Positions 9,876 through 21,694 are shown, numbered from the stretch's first letter. The stretch: DNA of 64,000 nt from Luteibacter anthropi (GCF_011759365.1 NZ_JAARLZ010000008.1:124001-188000), one strand, 5' to 3'. Made by a program: numbers and translations. Notes: a model not told the origin generated them from the sequence alone.

Positions 9876-10475
9876 ATGCCTGAAAGAACCAGCACATCGC
9901 GATATCACCATGGCGACCTCGCGGCGGAATTGCGCCGGGTGGCGTGGGATATCGTGGGTGAATCCGGCGTCCGCGGGCTCTCGCTGCGCGAATGCGCACG
10001 TCGTGCGGGCGTGTCCCATGCGGCTCCGACGCATCACTTCGGCTCGCTGGAAGGGCTTCTGGTGGAAGTGGCGGCTGATGGCTACGAACGCATGGCCGCC
10101 ACCATGGATGAAGACGTCGAGCGGGCGGGGCATCGCCTGGTGGGGTGTGGGCTGGGCTATGTACGTTTTGCCACCGAACATCCCCAGCAGTTTCGCCTGA
10201 TGCTCGGCACCGACCGTGGCGGTGGCGACTGCCCGCGCCTGCGCGAATCGGCGGCGCTCGCGCTGTCACGCCTGCGCGAAGCCATCCGTGAAGCCTGGAC
10301 ACTGAAACACGGTGAAGCGCCCGGCGGCGACGTGCTGGAAGAACGTACCGTGCTGGGCTGGGCGGCTGCGCATGGCTACGTCCTGCTCGCCATTGACCGC
10401 CAGTTGTTGAGCACGACCTTGCCGCCGGCGCGCAAGGTGCTCTGGCCCATGCTCGACGCCTTGCTGCAAGCCTGA
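9876..10475 (+). CDS. TetR/AcrR family transcriptional regulator
   Basis: 199 residues. The N-terminal helix-turn-helix of TetR type spans about residues 10-55 (LAAELRRVAWDIVGESGVRGLSLRECARRAGVSHAAPTHHFGSLEGLL). The C-terminal part (ERMAATMDEDVERAGHRLVGCGLGYVRFATEHPQQFRLML) resembles the WHG-type C-terminal domain found in many TetR regulators. It probably represses itself and the divergent hydrolase through the two palindromes at 9779-9832. The effector cannot be predicted. It is convergent with the ABC permease gene that ends at 10509. Confidence 0.88.
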   Translation: MPERTSTSRYHHGDLAAELRRVAWDIVGESGVRGLSLRECARRAGVSHAAPTHHFGSLEGLLVEVAADGYERMAATMDEDVERAGHRLVGCGLGYVRFATEHPQQFRLMLGTDRGGGDCPRLRESAALALSRLREAIREAWTLKHGEAPGGDVLEERTVLGWAAAHGYVLLAIDRQLLSTTLPPARKVLWPMLDALLQA

Positions 10476-10508
10476 TCTGCGCCTGTCGATACCCGCCGGC
10501 GTGATGCC

Positions 10509-11747
10509 TTACACGGTCCGGGTCGCTTCTACGGGAGGCACGCGCGATGCCCTCATGGCGGGTCCCAGCACCGCCAGCTGCCCAAGGCACAGCAGGCCGA
10601 GGATGGCCGTCACCACGTAGAACAAGCCGAGCCGGCTGATCTCGAATTCGCTCATCATCCAGCGATTGAGGGCGAAGGCCAGCACAACGCCGACGATGAG
10701 GCCCGCCGTGGCGATCAGGCTATTTTCTGTAAGGAAGTACACCAGGATGTCGCGACGGGTGGCACCCAGGGCACGCCGTATGCCGATCTGACGGCGACGC
10801 TGGCCTACCCAGAAGCTGGTGAGTCCGACGATGCCAGCAGCGGTCACCAGCAGCAGGATCACGCTGATGCCACCAAGCATCCAGGCCAGCCCGCGGTCGG
10901 CCTTGTAGGCACGGTCGCGTACCTGCTGGAAGGTGAGCACGCCATTGGGCTGGGGAATGACGCGTTGCGTGCTGAAGGTCTTCAGTGCCTCGGGGACGCG
11001 CTTCACCAGCGACGGGAGCTGTCCGGGCTGCGCACGCACGATCAGGAGCATCCCCCGCTGAGTCATGCGCATCGGGACGATGATGCTTTCCTGCCAGGTT
11101 TTGTCGTCGCCCTGGTCGAGAGACGGCGCATGCATGCGTTCCACGATACCGATAATGGTGCTGGGGTGTGCGCCAAGGTTGCCGATGTACATCTGTTTGC
11201 CCAGTGCGTCGCCGGCCGGAAAGGCATGGTCGGCAAAAGCGCGGGTGAGGATGATCGCGGCGGCGTCCGGTGTGCCGTTCTCCACCATGGTAGTGACGTC
11301 GCTTGCCTGGAAATTGCGGCCTGCGATGAGTTTTAGTCCGAGTGTCGGCAATAGGTGCTCGTCGCCGAAGACAATGGGAATGCCGCGTGTACCCACGTTC
11401 GCTCCGGTCGGTGTGAGCCGGACACCACTTCGCCAGCCGGAGCCTGCCAGTGGCATCGTGTTGGTGGCGACGGCATCGGCCACGCCGGGCAGTGCGCGCA
11501 GCATGGCGATGTCTGCGACTTGCCGGGTAACGAACTCGGTGGGCGGTGCCACCCATTTGTTGTTCACCACCATGAGGTCAGACTCGGCGATGCCGGTGTC
11601 ACGGCCCATGCGGTCAAGGCGATTGTGGATGACATAGGCGGCGTTGCAGATCACGGCGAGGGTAAGCGCGATCTGCGCGGCAATGAGCAGGGCGCCTGCC
11701 TTGTGGTAGCGCAGTGCGGACAGGATGGGACGAATGGGCATGTTCAT
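10509..11747 (-). CDS. ABC transporter permease, FtsX/MacB-type (second of pair)
   Basis: 412 residues. Start MNMPIRPILSALRYHKAGALL at 11747, 4 bp after the stop of the upstream permease; an upstream extension is rejected because it would overlap that gene. One N-terminal membrane helix (ALLIAAQIALTLAVICNAAYVI), a large periplasmic MacB core-like domain (about 45-270), then three C-terminal helices with the cytoplasmic IGIRRALGATRRDILVYFLTEN motif that contacts the ATPase in FtsX-like permeases. It ends APAMRASRVPPVEATRTV, typical of this family. It forms an operon with the preceding permease. No ATP-binding subunit is encoded beside them, so the partner must come from elsewhere. Substrate unknown. 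Confidence 0.88.
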   Translation of the reverse strand: MNMPIRPILSALRYHKAGALLIAAQIALTLAVICNAAYVIHNRLDRMGRDTGIAESDLMVVNNKWVAPPTEFVTRQVADIAMLRALPGVADAVATNTMPLAGSGWRSGVRLTPTGANVGTRGIPIVFGDEHLLPTLGLKLIAGRNFQASDVTTMVENGTPDAAAIILTRAFADHAFPAGDALGKQMYIGNLGAHPSTIIGIVERMHAPSLDQGDDKTWQESIIVPMRMTQRGMLLIVRAQPGQLPSLVKRVPEALKTFSTQRVIPQPNGVLTFQQVRDRAYKADRGLAWMLGGISVILLLVTAAGIVGLTSFWVGQRRRQIGIRRALGATRRDILVYFLTENSLIATAGLIVGVVLAFALNRWMMSEFEISRLGLFYVVTAILGLLCLGQLAVLGPAMRASRVPPVEATRTV

Positions 11748-11751
11748 CTTA

Positions 11752-13062
11752 TTAGCCTGCCTTGAGTTGCCATGCCGGTTGCACGCGCGATGCGCGCCAC
11801 ACGGGGTAGAAGGCCGCGAGCAGCGTGCTGGCAAGGGCCACGAGCACCGTGATGCCGAGCAGCGAGAGATTCATGGCCGCCAGCTTCGCCACGACGGGCG
11901 AGAACACCAGTTGCAGGCAAAGCGTGCCCAGGCCCGTCAGGAGGATGCCGAGCAGGCCACCCGCCAGGCCGACAGTCGCCGCTTCCAGCATGAATTGCGC
12001 GTAGATCGCCCGGCGCGAGGCACCGAGGGCGCGCCGCACGCCGATCTCGCCGGCCCGGCGCATGAACTTCGCCAGCAGCAACCCGATCACGTTGACCAGG
12101 CAGATGCCCAGGAACGCGACAGAAATCACCAGGCCCATGCGTGCTTCCGGCGGGACGACGCGGCGGTAGGCGAGCCAGCTCATCACATCGCGCAGTCGCA
12201 CATTAGGGTCCCAGTGGAAACGCCCGGCACGATTCTGTTCGAGCGAATAGTCCCTGAGAAACTGGCGGTAGGCTGCCGCGCTTGCCGCGTCGGGAAGCTC
12301 GACCCAGTAGCTCACGAAGATGCATTCTGAGCGCACGAAGTTATCCCAGCCCGGTGCCGACGGCTTGTTGCAGGCGTTGCCACCTTCCGGATTTCTTCCG
12401 TCGGCAATGGCCCGCCCGAAGGGCATGTACATCTCGCCCAGGTCGCCGAAACCATTGCCTGCATCGAGATCGAAGAAGCGTGGGCGCATCTCCATGCGAC
12501 GGGTCACGCCGACCACGCGGAAGGTCTTGCCGTCCAGGTTGATTTCCCTTCCCACGCTGTTCGCTCCACCGAACACCCTGTCGTTGAGGTCTTCGGCGAT
12601 CACCACCACGGGGGCTTCGGCTTCGTCATCCTGCACGGACCACGGGCCGCCATAGACGAACTTCATGTCGAACATGGGAAAGACATCCGTTTGCACCGCA
12701 TAGCCGCGCACTGGCCATGCAAGCTGGCCCGGCTTGTCGAAGACGACGGAAGCGCCAATCGGATAGAGCGCTGTTTCGCGCAGCGCCCGGTGGGCGTGCT
12801 TGAGTGCCAGGGCATCGCGCCAGGTAATCCACGGCATCGGATCGGCACCGGGATCATCCGGGTCGGGGCCATAGTTGTCGATCTGGGCGATGAACAGCTG
12901 GGAGGATTTCTGCGGAATGGGATCGCCCGATGTCGCGCGGAACACCGAGTAGCAGGTCATGGCGGCCGCGACGCCGACACCGATGACCACGATCATCAGC
13001 GCCGTCAGCACGGGGCTGCGCCTGAGGCTCCGGAATCCCAGCTGGGCGTAGTAAGCGAGCAT
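11752..13062 (-). CDS. ABC transporter permease, FtsX/MacB-type (first of pair)
   Basis: 436 residues from an ATG at 13062 with AGGGGAAGG just upstream (MLAYYAQLGFRSLRRSPVLTALM). Topology as in MacB/FtsX permeases: an N-terminal helix (VLTALMIVVIGVGVAAAMTCYSVF), a periplasmic domain with VVVIAEDLNDRVFGG and VGREINLDGKTFRVVGV (about 100-270), then a helix bundle with GEIGVRRALGASRRAIYAQFMLE and a final AFYPVWRASRVQPAWQLKAG. Such pairs act with a LolD/MacB-type ATPase in lipoprotein or peptide handling or in drug and toxin export; none is seen nearby. Probable promoter region 13063-13325 carries the palindrome at 13160-13173. Confidence 0.88.
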   Translation of the reverse strand: MLAYYAQLGFRSLRRSPVLTALMIVVIGVGVAAAMTCYSVFRATSGDPIPQKSSQLFIAQIDNYGPDPDDPGADPMPWITWRDALALKHAHRALRETALYPIGASVVFDKPGQLAWPVRGYAVQTDVFPMFDMKFVYGGPWSVQDDEAEAPVVVIAEDLNDRVFGGANSVGREINLDGKTFRVVGVTRRMEMRPRFFDLDAGNGFGDLGEMYMPFGRAIADGRNPEGGNACNKPSAPGWDNFVRSECIFVSYWVELPDAASAAAYRQFLRDYSLEQNRAGRFHWDPNVRLRDVMSWLAYRRVVPPEARMGLVISVAFLGICLVNVIGLLLAKFMRRAGEIGVRRALGASRRAIYAQFMLEAATVGLAGGLLGILLTGLGTLCLQLVFSPVVAKLAAMNLSLLGITVLVALASTLLAAFYPVWRASRVQPAWQLKAG

Positions 13063-13159
13063 GGTGGTGCCTTCCCCTGGTTGGCTGACCATCAGTGCAA
13101 AGCAAGGGCTGTGCCATGCCCCGGAGCGCCCCTGGACGCCCACCGGACCCGGCATCCCC

Positions 13160-13186
13160 ATGTCCGCGGACATTGTCACTCGGACA
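13160..13186. promoter_or_regulatory. Candidate operator: ATGTCCGCGGACAT palindrome plus TGTC/GACA copy
   Basis: A perfect 14-bp palindrome ATGTCCGCGGACAT lies at 13160-13173, followed directly by TGTC-N5-GACA at 13174-13186. It is about 100 bp upstream of the permease operon start (13062) and between it and folA. The shared half-site TGTCC/GGACA suggests a dimeric regulator with two adjacent sites. Which gene it controls is not certain. Confidence 0.4.
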
Positions 13187-13325
13187 GGCGGACGGCCCTG
13201 CGCCTGCGCCCGGGCCATTTCAACTTAAACAATTGTTAGTTCCGTCTCAGGGCCCGGAGGACTACTATCCGCACGCACCGTCCCCATGTCGGTACGTACC
13301 GTCCCCACCTTGCGAAGGAAGTTCC

Positions 13326-13814
13326 ATGGCTGTTCACCTGGTTGCCGCGCTCGACGAAAACTTTGCCATCGGCAAGAAGGGCGGCTTGCCCTGGCATCTT
13401 CCGGACGACCTTAAGTACTTCAAGGAGCTGACCTCGGGGCGCGCCGTACTGATGGGACGCAAGACGGCCGAGTCCATTGGTCGGGCGCTTCCGGACCGCG
13501 TGAACTACGTGCTGTCGCGCAAGGGCGAGGCACCGTACCCGGGCCAGATCACCGTGCGTTCGGTCGCCGAGGCACAGGCCAGCTGCGGCCACACGGGCCT
13601 TATGGTCATCGGTGGTGGCGAGGTGTATCGCGAGGCACTGCCTTATGCGAAGGAACTGTACCTGACTTACGTCTACCACGCCTTCGATGGTGCGGACGTC
13701 TTCTTTCCCGGTGTGGATTTCAAGCACTGGACCGAGGTCTCGCGCGTACATCACGCGAAGGACAAGGATCACCCGCATTCGTTCGACATGGTCAAGTACG
13801 TCTACAACGGATGA
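13326..13814 (+). CDS. folA: Dihydrofolate reductase
   Basis: Reduces dihydrofolate to tetrahydrofolate with NADPH; the target of trimethoprim. 162 residues. Seen: VAALDENFAIGKKGGLPWHLPDDLKYFKELT (substrate-site acidic residue in LPDDL), VLMGRKTAESIGRALPDR (NADPH binding), LMVIGGGEVYREALPYA and LYLTYVYHAFDGADVFFP. ATG at 13326 with AAGGAAG upstream; a longer open frame to 13095 has no support. The stop overlaps the start of the Nudix gene (ATGA), so the two are translationally coupled. A 10-bp palindrome AACAATTGTT lies at 13228-13237 in the upstream region. Confidence 0.97.
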   Translation: MAVHLVAALDENFAIGKKGGLPWHLPDDLKYFKELTSGRAVLMGRKTAESIGRALPDRVNYVLSRKGEAPYPGQITVRSVAEAQASCGHTGLMVIGGGEVYREALPYAKELYLTYVYHAFDGADVFFPGVDFKHWTEVSRVHHAKDKDHPHSFDMVKYVYNG

Positions 13815-14746
13815 TGGACGTCGTCGCCGGTATCCTCATTGACGGTGCCGGCCGCATCCTCATCGCGCAACGTCCGCCGGGCAAGCACCTGGCGGGCATG
13901 TGGGAATTCCCCGGCGGCAAGCTGGAACCCGGCGAGGCGGCAGAGGCGGCCCTGGTGCGCGAGCTCGACGAAGAGCTTGGCGTGGCCGTCGATCCGCTGT
14001 CGTTCGAGCCCCTGATCCGCGTGCCGTGGTCGTATGGCGGCCGGGCGATGCGGCTTGAAGCCATTCTCGTACGGGCATGGAGTGGCGAGCCCGCGGCGCT
14101 CGACGCGGCCGTGATCGAATGGCAGCTACCAGAGGCCATTGATCCGGGCATCCTGGCCCCGGCTGACCGGCCCATCCTGGCTGCATTGAAGCTGCCCGCG
14201 CACTATCCGATCACGCCCGCCGACGTTCCTGTGAATGAGGCCGTGATGCTGGTGCGTGTTGCGCTGGCGCGTGGCGAGCGGTTGATCCAGTGGCGGGTGC
14301 CTTCCGCGTCGTCGTCGGACAGCCGGGAGGCCATCGAGGCCTTGCTGCCCGAGCTTCGCCGTTTCGGTGCAGCGCTGGTGCTGAGCCGCGATATCGAGAT
14401 GGCGCGTGAACTTGGTCTTGGCGTGCACCTGGCTTCTGCGCAGTTGCGTCAGCTGGGCGCGCGTCCGCTGCCCCTGACCCAGTGGGTCGGGGCCTCATGC
14501 CACGACGCGGAAGAACTGGCCCTGGCCTGCCGTCTGGGCTGTGATTTCGCCACGCTGTCGCCGGTGATGGCGACGAAAAGCCATCCGGATGCCGAGCCGC
14601 TGGGCTGGCCCCGGTTTGCGCAGATGGCAGAAGCAGCGTCGCTGCCGGTGTTCGCGCTGGGAGGCATGGGGCCGGATGATCTCGTCGATGCGCGGATGCA
14701 TGCCGGGCAGGGCGTCGCAGGCATCCGAGCCTTGATGCCCATGTAA
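13811..14746 (+). CDS. Nudix hydrolase (MutT-type) fused to a ThiE-like domain
   Basis: 311 residues. N-terminal Nudix domain with a complete Nudix box, residues about 36-58 (G-x5-E-x7-RE-x2-EE-x-GV in GKLEPGEAAEAALVRELDEE), and PPGKHLAGMWEFPGG before it, as in 8-oxo-dGTP-cleaving MutT. The C-terminal half (about 140-311) resembles thiamine-phosphate synthase: GVHLASAQL, LSPVMATKSHPDAEPLGW and PVFALGGMGPDDL. This Nudix-ThiE arrangement is known in proteobacteria; the second domain is usually thought not to make thiamine. Overlaps folA by 4 bp. Likely role: cleaning oxidised nucleotides; role of the C-terminal domain unknown. Confidence 0.9.
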   Translation: MMDVVAGILIDGAGRILIAQRPPGKHLAGMWEFPGGKLEPGEAAEAALVRELDEELGVAVDPLSFEPLIRVPWSYGGRAMRLEAILVRAWSGEPAALDAAVIEWQLPEAIDPGILAPADRPILAALKLPAHYPITPADVPVNEAVMLVRVALARGERLIQWRVPSASSSDSREAIEALLPELRRFGAALVLSRDIEMARELGLGVHLASAQLRQLGARPLPLTQWVGASCHDAEELALACRLGCDFATLSPVMATKSHPDAEPLGWPRFAQMAEAASLPVFALGGMGPDDLVDARMHAGQGVAGIRALMPM

Positions 14747-14767
14747 GCGCGCACCTTATGTTGCCCT

Positions 14768-14862
14768 TGTAGGAGCGCGCCTTGCGCGCGACAGCGTCCC
14801 AGGTGGGCGATCGATTCCGGTGTTTCGCTCCGTATCGGTCGCGCGCAAGGCGCGCTCCTACA
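14768..14862. repeat. REP-like inverted pair
   Basis: Left arm 14768-14792 (begins TGTAGGAGCGCGCC) and its reverse complement at 14838-14862, separated by 45 bp of unrelated sequence. It lies between two convergent genes. Same family as the repeats at 15714, 17516, 21704, 23733, 30526, 49561 and 55851. No transposase is nearby. Confidence 0.9.
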
Positions 14863-14885
14863 GGAGCGATGCCGTCTGGTTTGAA

Positions 14886-15641
14886 CTATCGGGCCTTCAG
14901 GCGAGCCACCAGGGCCTTCATCACCGCCTGCGTTTCCTCCGAGAAAAACGCATCGATGAATGACGGATCGAGCAGGCCGTTCGTGTCGCCCCACACGTCG
15001 ACCAGGTCCTTGCGCGCGATGGCACGGGTGGCGAGCATGGCCCTGGGCGGCAGCTTCAGCATGTCGCCGAGCCAGAGCACGGCGCGTGTGACCACCTGCT
15101 CGACGGCAGCGAGTTCATCGACGAGGCCGATGGCATGTGCCTGCTCCGCATCGACCATGGCGCCAGCGACCAGCAGCCGTTCGGCGCGATGCGTGCCGAC
15201 GAGGCGGCGCATGGCGAACTGGATGGGCTCCGGCACGGCCATGCCTACCTGTACTTCGTTGAGGCCGATCTTGTACACGCCGTGCGCCATGATGCGGTAG
15301 TCGGCGAACAGTGCGAGCACGGCACCGCCGGCCGGGCTATGGCCTGTAATTGCCGCTACGGTCGGGACGGGCGAGGCGGCGATGGCGCCGCAGAGTGCGA
15401 AGAAGGCGTTCCAGAATTCGCCCACGCCGGCATGGTCGCGTTGCAGCAGCGAAGGGACGTCGACACCGGCGGAGAACATGCCTTGCGTGCCCGACAGCAC
15501 GATACCGCGAGCGCCGTTGGCCGGCGCGGCTTCGATCGCCTCGCGCAGTGCGTTTACCAGGGTGAGGTCGAGCGCATTGACCGGCGGCCGCGCCATGCGG
15601 ATTTCGTGGATGCCACCGTCGTGGGGAAGGATGTCGAGCAT
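14886..15641 (-). CDS. Enoyl-CoA hydratase/isomerase family protein (enoyl-CoA delta-isomerase-like)
   Basis: 251-residue crotonase-fold enzyme. Oxyanion-hole segments: MFSAGVDVPSLL (near 60) and ITGHSPAGGAVLALFADYRIMA (near 98-119). YKIGLNEVQVGMAVP (about 122-136) closely resembles the IGLNETQLG stretch of mitochondrial delta3-delta2-enoyl-CoA isomerase, where the glutamate is the catalytic base; the usual hydratase glutamate pair is not evident. That points to isomerisation of unsaturated fatty acyl-CoA in beta-oxidation rather than hydration, by inference. Stand-alone gene; convergent with the Nudix gene, and a repeat array lies upstream. Confidence 0.87.
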   Translation of the reverse strand: MLDILPHDGGIHEIRMARPPVNALDLTLVNALREAIEAAPANGARGIVLSGTQGMFSAGVDVPSLLQRDHAGVGEFWNAFFALCGAIAASPVPTVAAITGHSPAGGAVLALFADYRIMAHGVYKIGLNEVQVGMAVPEPIQFAMRRLVGTHRAERLLVAGAMVDAEQAHAIGLVDELAAVEQVVTRAVLWLGDMLKLPPRAMLATRAIARKDLVDVWGDTNGLLDPSFIDAFFSEETQAVMKALVARLKAR

Positions 15642-15713
15642 GGGGCCTGTCCGATGGGTTGGGTGATGCTTCGATTATGGCGGCTGTGGCTATGGAGCGC
15701 TGCACCCCTCACG

Positions 15714-15978
15714 GTCGCGCGCAAGGCGCGCTCCTACAACGCACCGCAACCCATGTAGGAGCGCGCCTCGCGCGCGACCGCCGGACGCCGCCCCCCGCAC
15801 AAGAACCACAGCACCCCCCTGTAGGAGCGCGCCTCGCGCGCGACCGCCGGACGCCGCCCCCCGCACAAGAACCACAGCACCCCCCTGTAGGAGCGCGCCT
15901 CGCGCGCGACCGTCGGATGCCGCCCCCCGCACAAGAACCACAGCGCCCCCATGTAGGAGCGCGCCTTGCGCGCGACCG
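15714..15978. repeat. REP-like arm plus 3 x 66-bp tandem array
   Basis: Fills most of the 348-bp gap between genes. A reverse-oriented arm (15714-15738) is followed by three head-to-tail 66-bp units starting at 15754, 15820 and 15886, then a final forward arm at 15952. Each unit is one forward arm (TGTAGGAGCGCGCC...) plus a C-rich filler containing CGCACAAGAACCACAGC. Units 1 and 2 are essentially identical; unit 3 differs by a few bases. The small reading frames crossing it are by-products of the repeat. Confidence 0.93.
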
Positions 15979-15989
15979 GCCCGTCCAGA

Positions 15990-17459
15990 TCACTCCTTGG
16001 GCAGATCCGCATCCGTCCAGCTATAACGCACCGAATAATCGAGCGTCGCCGTGCCACCGGCAGGCACATCCACCTTGAACTCCAGCTGTTCGGGGCTGGT
16101 CTTCGTCGGCTTGATCGACGATGAGGTGACCGTCCACGAACGCCAGCGGTTCGGATGCTCGTGCACTGTCACCACGCGCTTCGTCTTGCCGGCATTCGTA
16201 AAGGTCAGGCGGAAGCTCTCATCGATGCGATGCTCCGGCGCGCTGGCGCTGAATGCCGTCTGCTCGCGCGTGACGCGCAGGTCGAAGGCATTGCCCAGCG
16301 TAACGGTGGCATCCTTGTTCTTCGGCGTATCGTCGATCCGGCCTTCGCCCAGCAGCTCGGCATTGCCATCGCGATCCGCGGTGAGCACGCGAACGTAACC
16401 AGCCGGCAGGCTGTCGAAGGCCTTGAAGCTGACCTGCGAGACGACGGGCGCATTGCTGGGCACATCCAGGTTGCGCTCCATCTGCGGACGCGGCGGCATG
16501 TAGCCGAAGCCCCTGTTGGCGTCGTATACCGCCTGCAGTTCGCAATCGATCGTGCGGCTGTCATAGAGCGGCGTCTGGGTGACGCTGCCGTCCGGCAGGT
16601 CGACCGCAGCGGGCAGCGTGTAAGTGCGCAGGTCGCCCAGTGTGGCCTGCTCGGGCATGGCATCCGCCATCGCTGCCATCGCTGGCGCGGGTACGCCGCG
16701 GGCCATGAACATTTTCGGCTGCGGGCCGGACTTGGCGCGATTGGCATCGCCGGCGATGAGCTTGAGCGAGACGTCCTTCCAGTCGCGGCCGCTGCGATTG
16801 GCGATGCTCGCCGAGGCGTCGAAGTTCATCCGGCAGCTGTTGCCCGCTGCCAGCGTCGCGACATACGCGCCGCGCCAGCCGAGGCCGGAGGTCGGGTAGT
16901 CGAGCTGGGCAGCCGTATTGCCGGACGAGCCGCCGGTGACGCGCACCTGCAGGGTCGAGCCGCGGGCGATATCGGCCGCGTCGGTGACGCGCAGGGCCGA
17001 GTATTCCTTGACCACGCTGGTGCCGTTATTGGCATCGTGAAGCACCAGGGCGTCGCCACCGTGCACCAGCTTGCCGCTGGCGATGGGCTGGCCGGTGCTG
17101 CCGATGACCGTGATGTCGTGGCCGACGAGGCTGTTCACGGCGGCGTCGAAGCCCTGTCCGAGCAGCAGGCGCTGCGAGACGACGCGCGTGCCCTTGCCGG
17201 GAAAGCGCAGGCTCAGCGCCTCGCTGTCGAGGGCGGAGGGCAGGCCGCCGATGGAAAGGTCCTGGGTGCCGCCGGTGAGGTTGAACGAGCGGCGTTCATG
17301 GACCACGGCGTAACCGTCGCCCGATACGGCATCACCATTGGTGGCGAACAACTGGTCGCTGTCGGCGCGGTACAGGGTGAGCGCGGTGCGCTCGTCGGCG
17401 GCGAAAGCGGGGAAGGCGACCGCAAGGGCGACCGCGAGGGTGAGGGGACGACGCAGCAT
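15990..17459 (-). CDS. DUF4139 domain-containing exported protein
   Basis: 489 residues with signal peptide MLRRPLTLAVALAVAFPAFAADE. The rest is beta-rich. The C-terminal half carries the DUF4139 pattern: LDYPTSGLGWRGAYVATL, FDASASIANRSGRDWKDVSLKLIAGD, then FRLTFTNAGKTKRVVTVHEHPNRWRSWTV and the end TLDYSVRYSW. Family members are periplasmic or surface proteins of unknown function in many bacteria; no catalytic motif is seen. ATG at 17459 with GGAGAGAG upstream. Flanked by REP-like repeats on both sides. Stand-alone transcription unit. Confidence 0.88.
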   Translation of the reverse strand: MLRRPLTLAVALAVAFPAFAADERTALTLYRADSDQLFATNGDAVSGDGYAVVHERRSFNLTGGTQDLSIGGLPSALDSEALSLRFPGKGTRVVSQRLLLGQGFDAAVNSLVGHDITVIGSTGQPIASGKLVHGGDALVLHDANNGTSVVKEYSALRVTDAADIARGSTLQVRVTGGSSGNTAAQLDYPTSGLGWRGAYVATLAAGNSCRMNFDASASIANRSGRDWKDVSLKLIAGDANRAKSGPQPKMFMARGVPAPAMAAMADAMPEQATLGDLRTYTLPAAVDLPDGSVTQTPLYDSRTIDCELQAVYDANRGFGYMPPRPQMERNLDVPSNAPVVSQVSFKAFDSLPAGYVRVLTADRDGNAELLGEGRIDDTPKNKDATVTLGNAFDLRVTREQTAFSASAPEHRIDESFRLTFTNAGKTKRVVTVHEHPNRWRSWTVTSSSIKPTKTSPEQLEFKVDVPAGGTATLDYSVRYSWTDADLPKE

Positions 17460-17515
17460 GTTTCTCTCTCTCCATGGATGCCCGTCCGGGGATCATACCG
17501 AGGAGAGATGAACAC

Positions 17516-17602
17516 TGTAGGAGCGCGCCTTGCGCGCGACCGGGGTGACGACAAGGCTTAGAGCCATCGCACCCCCCGGTCGCGCGCAGGCGCGCTCCTA
17601 CA
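17516..17602. repeat. REP-like inverted pair
   Basis: Left arm begins TGTAGGAGCGCGCC at 17516; the reverse-complement arm ends at 17602 with a one-base deletion (GCGCGCAGGCGCGC instead of GCGCGCAAGGCGCGC). It lies between the thioesterase stop and the start of the DUF4139 gene. Confidence 0.9.
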
Positions 17603-17607
17603 CGAAA

Positions 17608-18026
17608 TCAGGCGGCGAGGGCGTCCTTGACGGCCTGCGGCACGGGGACCGGGCGGCCGGTCTTCGTGTCGATCCACACCATGGTGACGCTTCCGTCTGC
17701 ATGGATGCGGGTGGCGTCGTCGGCGTCCATGATGCGGTGGCCGATGGTCATCGAGCTGGTACCCAGGCGGTTGAGGTACAGCTCGATCTCGATATTGGCC
17801 GGCCACTCGATCGGCAGGCGGTAGTTGATCTCGCTGTGCGCCATCACCGGTGCAGCCTCCGGGCTGTACCAGTTGCCGGGAAGGTCCTTCAACCATTGCA
17901 GACGGGCTTCCTGGAGGTACACCAGGTAGTTCGAATTGTTGACGTGGTTGTAGGCGTCGAGGTCCTGCCAGCGGACGTCCATCGGAGCGATGAACAGCGG
18001 CTTGGGCGTGGTCGCGGTGTCGTGGC

Positions 18027-18030
<4 letters not shown>
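17608..18030 (-). CDS. Acyl-CoA thioesterase, 4HBT hotdog fold
   Basis: 140 residues. Single hotdog domain with the 4HBT/YbgC-type active-site segment [28 protein letters not shown] (residues about 19-46; the aspartate in [10 protein letters not shown] is the usual catalytic acid). Probably hydrolyses acyl-CoA esters; chain-length preference not predictable. The ATG overlaps the uvrA stop by 4 bp (ATGA), so it is translationally coupled to uvrA. This pairing looks like chance operon neighbourhood rather than joint function. Confidence 0.88.
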
Positions 18031-20996
<2,966 letters not shown>

Positions 20997-21187
20997 GTGC
21001 CGACGTAGATGGGGGAAAACGAGGACTATACCAAGGGTGTCCAGCCCGCATCCGTGGCGGATATGTGACGATTCCTCACAAACCTTTTGCGGCCGATGCG
21101 GTTCTGTCCGGATTACCCCCTTCCATGGCGGCCCGGCTACCATGGGCCGCCCCGGGAGGGGTACCACCCATCCGAAGAGGACAGACC

Positions 21188-21694
21188 ATGCGCAAGTGGA
21201 CAGGGATCGCGACCGGCCTCGTGCTGGCGGTGTGTACGGCGGGGCAGGCCATGGCGGCCCAGCCCAGCGAGCAGCAGGTGAGAAAGCTGATGGACGTGGT
21301 CGGCATGGGTCGCATGCTGAGCCAGATGAACAGCCAGATGGCCGGCGTGATGCAGAACGCGCTGCCCTGCGTGCCCGCCAGCTACTGGCAGGGCTTCGTG
21401 GATGCCAATGCCACCAACCAGCTGATCGGCCGCATGGTGCCGGTCTACCAGAAGCACTTCACCGACAAGGAAATCGATGAGCTTCTGAAGTTCTATTCCA
21501 CCCCGACCGGCCAGAAGGTGATCCGCGAGATGCCTGCGACCATGGCCGAGGGCATGCAGATCGGCAAGGCCTGGGGCCAGGAGCGCGGCCAGCAGATGAT
21601 TGCCCAGCTGCAGAGCCAGGGCACCCTGAACGCCCAGGGCCAGTGCCCGGCCACCGGCGCCGCCACGAATCCGGCCCCGGCCCCCAAGAAATAA
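21188..21694 (+). CDS. DUF2059 domain-containing exported protein
   Basis: 168 residues with signal peptide [25 protein letters not shown]. The DUF2059 core is seen in [40 protein letters not shown] (about 85-125). The family is periplasmic and of unknown function. Two cysteines (PCVP and QCPA) may form a disulfide. The C-terminus is Ala/Pro-rich ([10 protein letters not shown]). ATG at 21188 with AGAGGA upstream. Single-gene unit, divergent from uvrA. Confidence 0.87.
   Translation: MRKWTGIATGLVLAVCTAGQAMAAQPSEQQVRKLMDVVGMGRMLSQMNSQMAGVMQNALPCVPASYWQGFVDANATNQLIGRMVPVYQKHFTDKEIDELLKFYSTPTGQKVIREMPATMAEGMQIGKAWGQERGQQMIAQLQSQGTLNAQGQCPATGAATNPAPAPKK

Noticed and set aside
15754-15978. Regularly spaced repeats that could suggest a CRISPR array
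   Set aside because: The filler between repeat arms is almost identical in each unit, so there are no distinct spacers, and no cas gene is near. It is a tandem duplication of a REP unit.
15659-16078. Several short open frames with internal amino acid repeats (GARLARDRRTPPPAQEPQ type)
   Set aside because: They arise from translating the 66-bp DNA repeat in different frames; 66 is a multiple of three, so frames stay open. No ribosome binding site.
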